Shown piece after piece: positions 61,097 to 64,000 of a DNA stretch of 64,000 nt. The DNA comes from Brettanomyces bruxellensis (Eukaryota > Ascomycota > Pichiomycetes > Pichiales > Pichiaceae): contig NC_054690.1 in NCBI RefSeq assembly GCF_011074885.1, positions 1,617,001 to 1,681,000 on the forward strand, in the 5' to 3' direction. The notes under the pieces are model-generated. The model worked only from the letters and a program-made list of their open reading frames with translations. It did no database searches and was not told where the DNA came from. The first letter of the stretch is position 1; each line of letters begins with the position of its first letter. Made by a program: the position numbers and the translations under genes.

Positions 61097-64000
61097 ATGT
61101 CAGAAGAAGCAAATGAACCTGAAGAGCAGGCTCTTGCTCAGAATATCGTCCAATTAACAATTGTTCTTCCAGAAAAACCGGCAAAAGCTGGATTTCCAGT
61201 TACAGGAGATGAGAGAATATACGAGGTGGCTGAAACACTAGGAACGTTTCCTTCGACAAAGGCATACACATCGTTTAATTTGAACTACAACGGAAAAATC
61301 TTGCCATCGAATGCAACAATTTCCGAAGTTATTTCGTCAGGACCCTCGAATTCAGCTGCAACCGGCAAGAATTCCCAGTATCCAGAGCTTACATTGACCA
61401 TGAGTGATGCTCCATATACGGAGAGGAAGGCAAGAGATCATGTGATCAAGGTTAGGGAGATGGCGGCACTTGAAATTCCATCTTTTCAGGAGGGAATGCA
61501 CAATTTCAGCGGTGTGGCAGCAGGTGCTTCGACCTATGAGAGTCTTGCACTTGACGAGGTGAAGGAAAAGGAAGAGGAGAAGGAAGAGAAGAAGGAAGAG
61601 AAAAAGGAAGAGAAAAAGGAAGAGAAGAAGGAGGAAGTGGAAAATAAACCAACCGTTTCTGAAAAAGAGCGCAAAGACATTGACCAGGAGCTCGAGAAAG
61701 TGTTGAATGTCCATCCAGATGCTTCAGAGTTTGCAGCATCGTCATCTCTCAAGCTCAAACCGGCATTGCGCACCTTAAGTGTCTCTGCATGGACACCAGC
61801 AGCCCAAAGCCGCCAACTTCAAGGGGATCTTTTTTACTTGCTGTGCCAGACACTTGAAGGTGAGACATATCACATAACTGCCAATGTCAAAGGCTTCTTT
61901 GTCAACAAGTCGTCTACCAACAGGTTTGATGGCCACGAGAGGTTGGTTGCAGCTGGAAACGGTAAGTCGAGCCGCAAGAAGTCGAAGGCACACTCTTTGG
62001 TGACATTGTTGAAGTCTCTATCGTCGAAATTCGGCGAGCAGCTTGAGGCAAACCGGAATGTGGTCCAGAACAATGCCACCGAGACGTTTGTGATTCCATC
62101 AAACTGCTATCTCGCAAATCCATGGCTGGTGAAGAAAGGTGAGGAGCCTAGAGCAGACTTGGGAAGAAGCCAGTACTCTTATTTGCATTACGACTTGAAA
62201 GGTGACACTGTTACAGACTGGAACCAGCAATTTCAGGATCTGAGAGATCTGCCACAGAGTTCTCTGCAGGAAGCTATCAATAAGGATGAGGTGTTGAACA
62301 ATCTTACGTTTGAGTTCACAACTGCAGCCGTTCAGGGTGCCATTGCAACCATCAAGGGAGATATTGCTCCAATGAACCCGGAGGAACCCGAGAAAAACCA
62401 CATTTTCTTGAAGAACGGCATCTTCTACTCGTTCCCAACGGACTTGACTAAGGAATTCGCCAAATCTGGAGGTGATGAGGCTGCCAGAGTCGCTGCAGCA
62501 CGTGACTTGGCGTCTGTCCGGCTTCTCAACAAGATGAACATTCCTGGAATCACCTACTTGATGACCACAATTGTAGATTACTGTGGCCACCGTGTTGTTT
62601 GCCAGACTCCGGCCCCAGGTATATTCACAAAGGTGCCAGAGGAGTCTGAGGCAGCAAACTCGGATTCAGCATTTCCAGAAATCATCAAGCACGGAGTTGT
62701 TGGCCAGGGAAAAGTATTGCTTACAGATGCCGGAATCCAGAAGAAGATGGAGGCGGTTGCAGACGAATTCCACTTAAAGACCCACAAGGTGTGGATCGGA
62801 ACTGGAAAGGACACCTCTGAGTTCAACACCTACTCCAGGACTAAAGGTGTGAAAGGTACCGATGGAAGAGACTACATGATTGATTTGTACCGGACGACAC
62901 CTTTGGATATCGAGTTTATCGACAAGTACTACGATCCATCGAAGAAAGACTCCTATCCACTCGGCGAGGTCACGTTAAGACACGAAGCTGTGGATGAATG
63001 GTGGAGAAGACAGGCCTCAGTTGCCGTCCGGAAGGAGGCAGAGCGTCTTGAGAGGGAGAAGAAGGATGAAGATGCAGATAAGACCAAAGAAGCCGAGAAG
63101 CAGACCATTGCTGTTGATCCTAAGCTGTTCTCCTTGAATCCAGATGCATTTTCACTACCGGAAGCACCTACCAAGGAGCTTGAGGCTGAGCAGAAGAAAG
63201 ACGAGGATGAGGTCAGAGAGGCCTCGAAGTTCGTCCAGAATGTTCTAATTCCGGAATTCCTCGAGGAGTTCGAGAAGACAGACACGTTCCTTCCATTGGA
63301 TGGTGCCCACCTGGCCTCTATAATGCACGATCAGGGAATCAACATGCGGTATCTTGGTGTTATCACGAGATTGATCGATGAGAGAATCGAGAAAATTTCG
63401 AAGGAGAAGGAGGAAAGAGCTGCAAAGATTGCAAAGGAGAATGTGGTGATCGCTGCGGAACTCGAGAAGGAGGAGAAGGAGGTCACAGAGGAGATGAAAA
63501 AGGTGATGCAGACCAAGAAGGGCGATGAGGCCCGGAAGGAAATTGCGAAATTGCAAGAAAAGCAGCAGAAGAAAGAGGAGGAAAGACAGAAGAAGCAGTC
63601 CACAGACATCTCTTCAAGCGATGCTGCATACTCGCTACGCACTGTCAAGCGTATCTGCATCGAGGAGGCTGTTTCTCGGTCCACAAAGCACTACTTGAGG
63701 CAGGCTTTGAGCAAGACTCCACTAGTTTTTGCACCCTATGTGATCTCGCACGTCCACAACTGTCTTTTGACACCATCGGGTGGCCCAGAAGTGCAGGCTG
63801 CAAAGATTGATCCCGAGCTTAAGGAACTTTACGATTTGGATGAGGTGGCACCGGTTTTGAAGAAGTCTGCACAGGACGTGCTTTCCGAAATTGCGGAAAT
63901 TGCACACACCAGGTTCAGACTCGAGCTCTCCGAGGGTTGGGCCACAAAGCTCCACCCATTGGTGGTGATGTCAAACATTGCAAAGAAGTTTGGCATTCAG
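61097..64000 (+). CDS. CLU1: Clustered mitochondria protein Clu1, 3' end cut by the window
   Basis: The open frame runs from ATG 61097 to the window end (968 codons, no stop); S. cerevisiae Clu1 is about 1277 residues. Needed for normal mitochondrial distribution and also found with eIF3 and mRNAs for mitochondrial proteins. Visible parts: N-terminal ubiquitin-like domain (VQLTIVLPEKPAKAGFPV), a motif VREMAALEIPSFQEGM, a Glu/Lys repeat tract (about residues 153-182), conserved SVSAWTPAAQSRQLQGDLFYL, the Clu domain (about 330-640: YDLKGDTVTDWNQQFQDL, DLASVRLLNKMNIPGITYL, DCCGH-type region, DGRDYMIDLYRTTPLD) and a charged helical region after about 660. The TPR domain would lie beyond the window. 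Confidence 0.95.
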   Translation, partial: MSEEANEPEEQALAQNIVQLTIVLPEKPAKAGFPVTGDERIYEVAETLGTFPSTKAYTSFNLNYNGKILPSNATISEVISSGPSNSAATGKNSQYPELTLTMSDAPYTERKARDHVIKVREMAALEIPSFQEGMHNFSGVAAGASTYESLALDEVKEKEEEKEEKKEEKKEEKKEEKKEEVENKPTVSEKERKDIDQELEKVLNVHPDASEFAASSSLKLKPALRTLSVSAWTPAAQSRQLQGDLFYLLCQTLEGETYHITANVKGFFVNKSSTNRFDGHERLVAAGNGKSSRKKSKAHSLVTLLKSLSSKFGEQLEANRNVVQNNATETFVIPSNCYLANPWLVKKGEEPRADLGRSQYSYLHYDLKGDTVTDWNQQFQDLRDLPQSSLQEAINKDEVLNNLTFEFTTAAVQGAIATIKGDIAPMNPEEPEKNHIFLKNGIFYSFPTDLTKEFAKSGGDEAARVAAARDLASVRLLNKMNIPGITYLMTTIVDYCGHRVVCQTPAPGIFTKVPEESEAANSDSAFPEIIKHGVVGQGKVLLTDAGIQKKMEAVADEFHLKTHKVWIGTGKDTSEFNTYSRTKGVKGTDGRDYMIDLYRTTPLDIEFIDKYYDPSKKDSYPLGEVTLRHEAVDEWWRRQASVAVRKEAERLEREKKDEDADKTKEAEKQTIAVDPKLFSLNPDAFSLPEAPTKELEAEQKKDEDEVREASKFVQNVLIPEFLEEFEKTDTFLPLDGAHLASIMHDQGINMRYLGVITRLIDERIEKISKEKEERAAKIAKENVVIAAELEKEEKEVTEEMKKVMQTKKGDEARKEIAKLQEKQQKKEEERQKKQSTDISSSDAAYSLRTVKRICIEEAVSRSTKHYLRQALSKTPLVFAPYVISHVHNCLLTPSGGPEVQAAKIDPELKELYDLDEVAPVLKKSAQDVLSEIAEIAHTRFRLELSEGWATKLHPLVVMSNIAKKFGIQ
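61556..61645 (+). repeat. In-frame Glu/Lys-coding purine repeat in CLU1
   Basis: Imperfect 12-15-bp units of the gaagagaagaag type encode runs of EKEE/KKEE between the N-terminal domain and the next conserved motif. All purine on the plus strand. Confidence 0.85.

Noticed and set aside
1..64000. Search for transposons, viral genes, prokaryotic defence systems or biosynthetic clusters
   Set aside because: No reverse transcriptase, integrase, transposase, capsid, long terminal repeats or operon-like clusters were recognised; the genes are standard yeast housekeeping and membrane-traffic genes.

Overview
The window is nuclear DNA of a budding yeast. It holds single-copy yeast orthologues (REV1, TAF1, SWD1, CHS7, PET123, GGC1, PAC1, CLU1, GPB1/2), a spliceosomal intron with a GTAAGT donor and TACTAAC branch site in ERV41, and a eukaryotic initiator tRNA-Met. 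CUG falls at conserved Leu positions, for example in the W-A-L-G-C motif of the MAPKKK, so a CUG-Ser clade yeast is unlikely. Long gene-free stretches (up to 2.9 kb), many minisatellites and a patchwork of GC-rich genes and AT-rich spacers would suit a Pichiaceae yeast such as Brettanomyces/Dekkera. That genus-level guess is inference.

Layout. 1-10 kb: 3' part of an Ssk2/Ssk22-type MAPKKK (osmotic stress), a kelch protein of the Gpb1/Gpb2 type (cAMP-PKA signalling) and DUG1 (Cys-Gly dipeptidase). 10-20 kb: ASN1 with an upstream Gcn4-type site, SWD1 (COMPASS), a p24-alpha cargo adaptor and a first FLC-family membrane protein. 20-31 kb: a Vba/Fnx-type vacuolar amino-acid transporter followed by vacuolar carboxypeptidase CPS1, a 2.3-kb gene-free region, ACS1-type acetyl-CoA synthetase and a 2.9-kb gene-free region. 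31-46 kb: a second FLC paralogue, REV1 (split in two frames), TUM1 (split in two frames), TAF1, ERV41 (with intron) and CHS7. 46-64 kb: GGC1, PET123, PAC1, an LRR plus Cys-cluster protein, an unknown protein with a poly-His tract, tRNA-iMet, a 2.6-kb gene-free region, an EMP70/TMN nonaspanin and the 5' part of CLU1 running off the end.

Themes. Several genes act in the early secretory pathway (p24, ERV41, CHS7, EMP70). Another group handles amino acids and nitrogen (DUG1, ASN1, VBA-like, CPS1). Yeast genes are mostly monocistronic, so this is proximity rather than operon structure.

Most notable points: a roughly 150-residue low-complexity insertion between DFG and GTPMYMSPE in the MAPKKK; two apparent -1 frameshifts (REV1, TUM1) within 4.6 kb; an in-frame, mitochondrial-presequence-like extension upstream of DUG1; and an array of TTACGTA-type sites at 20-bp spacing in the FLC/VBA intergenic region. 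I found no convincing transposon, virus, CRISPR array or prokaryotic-type system.
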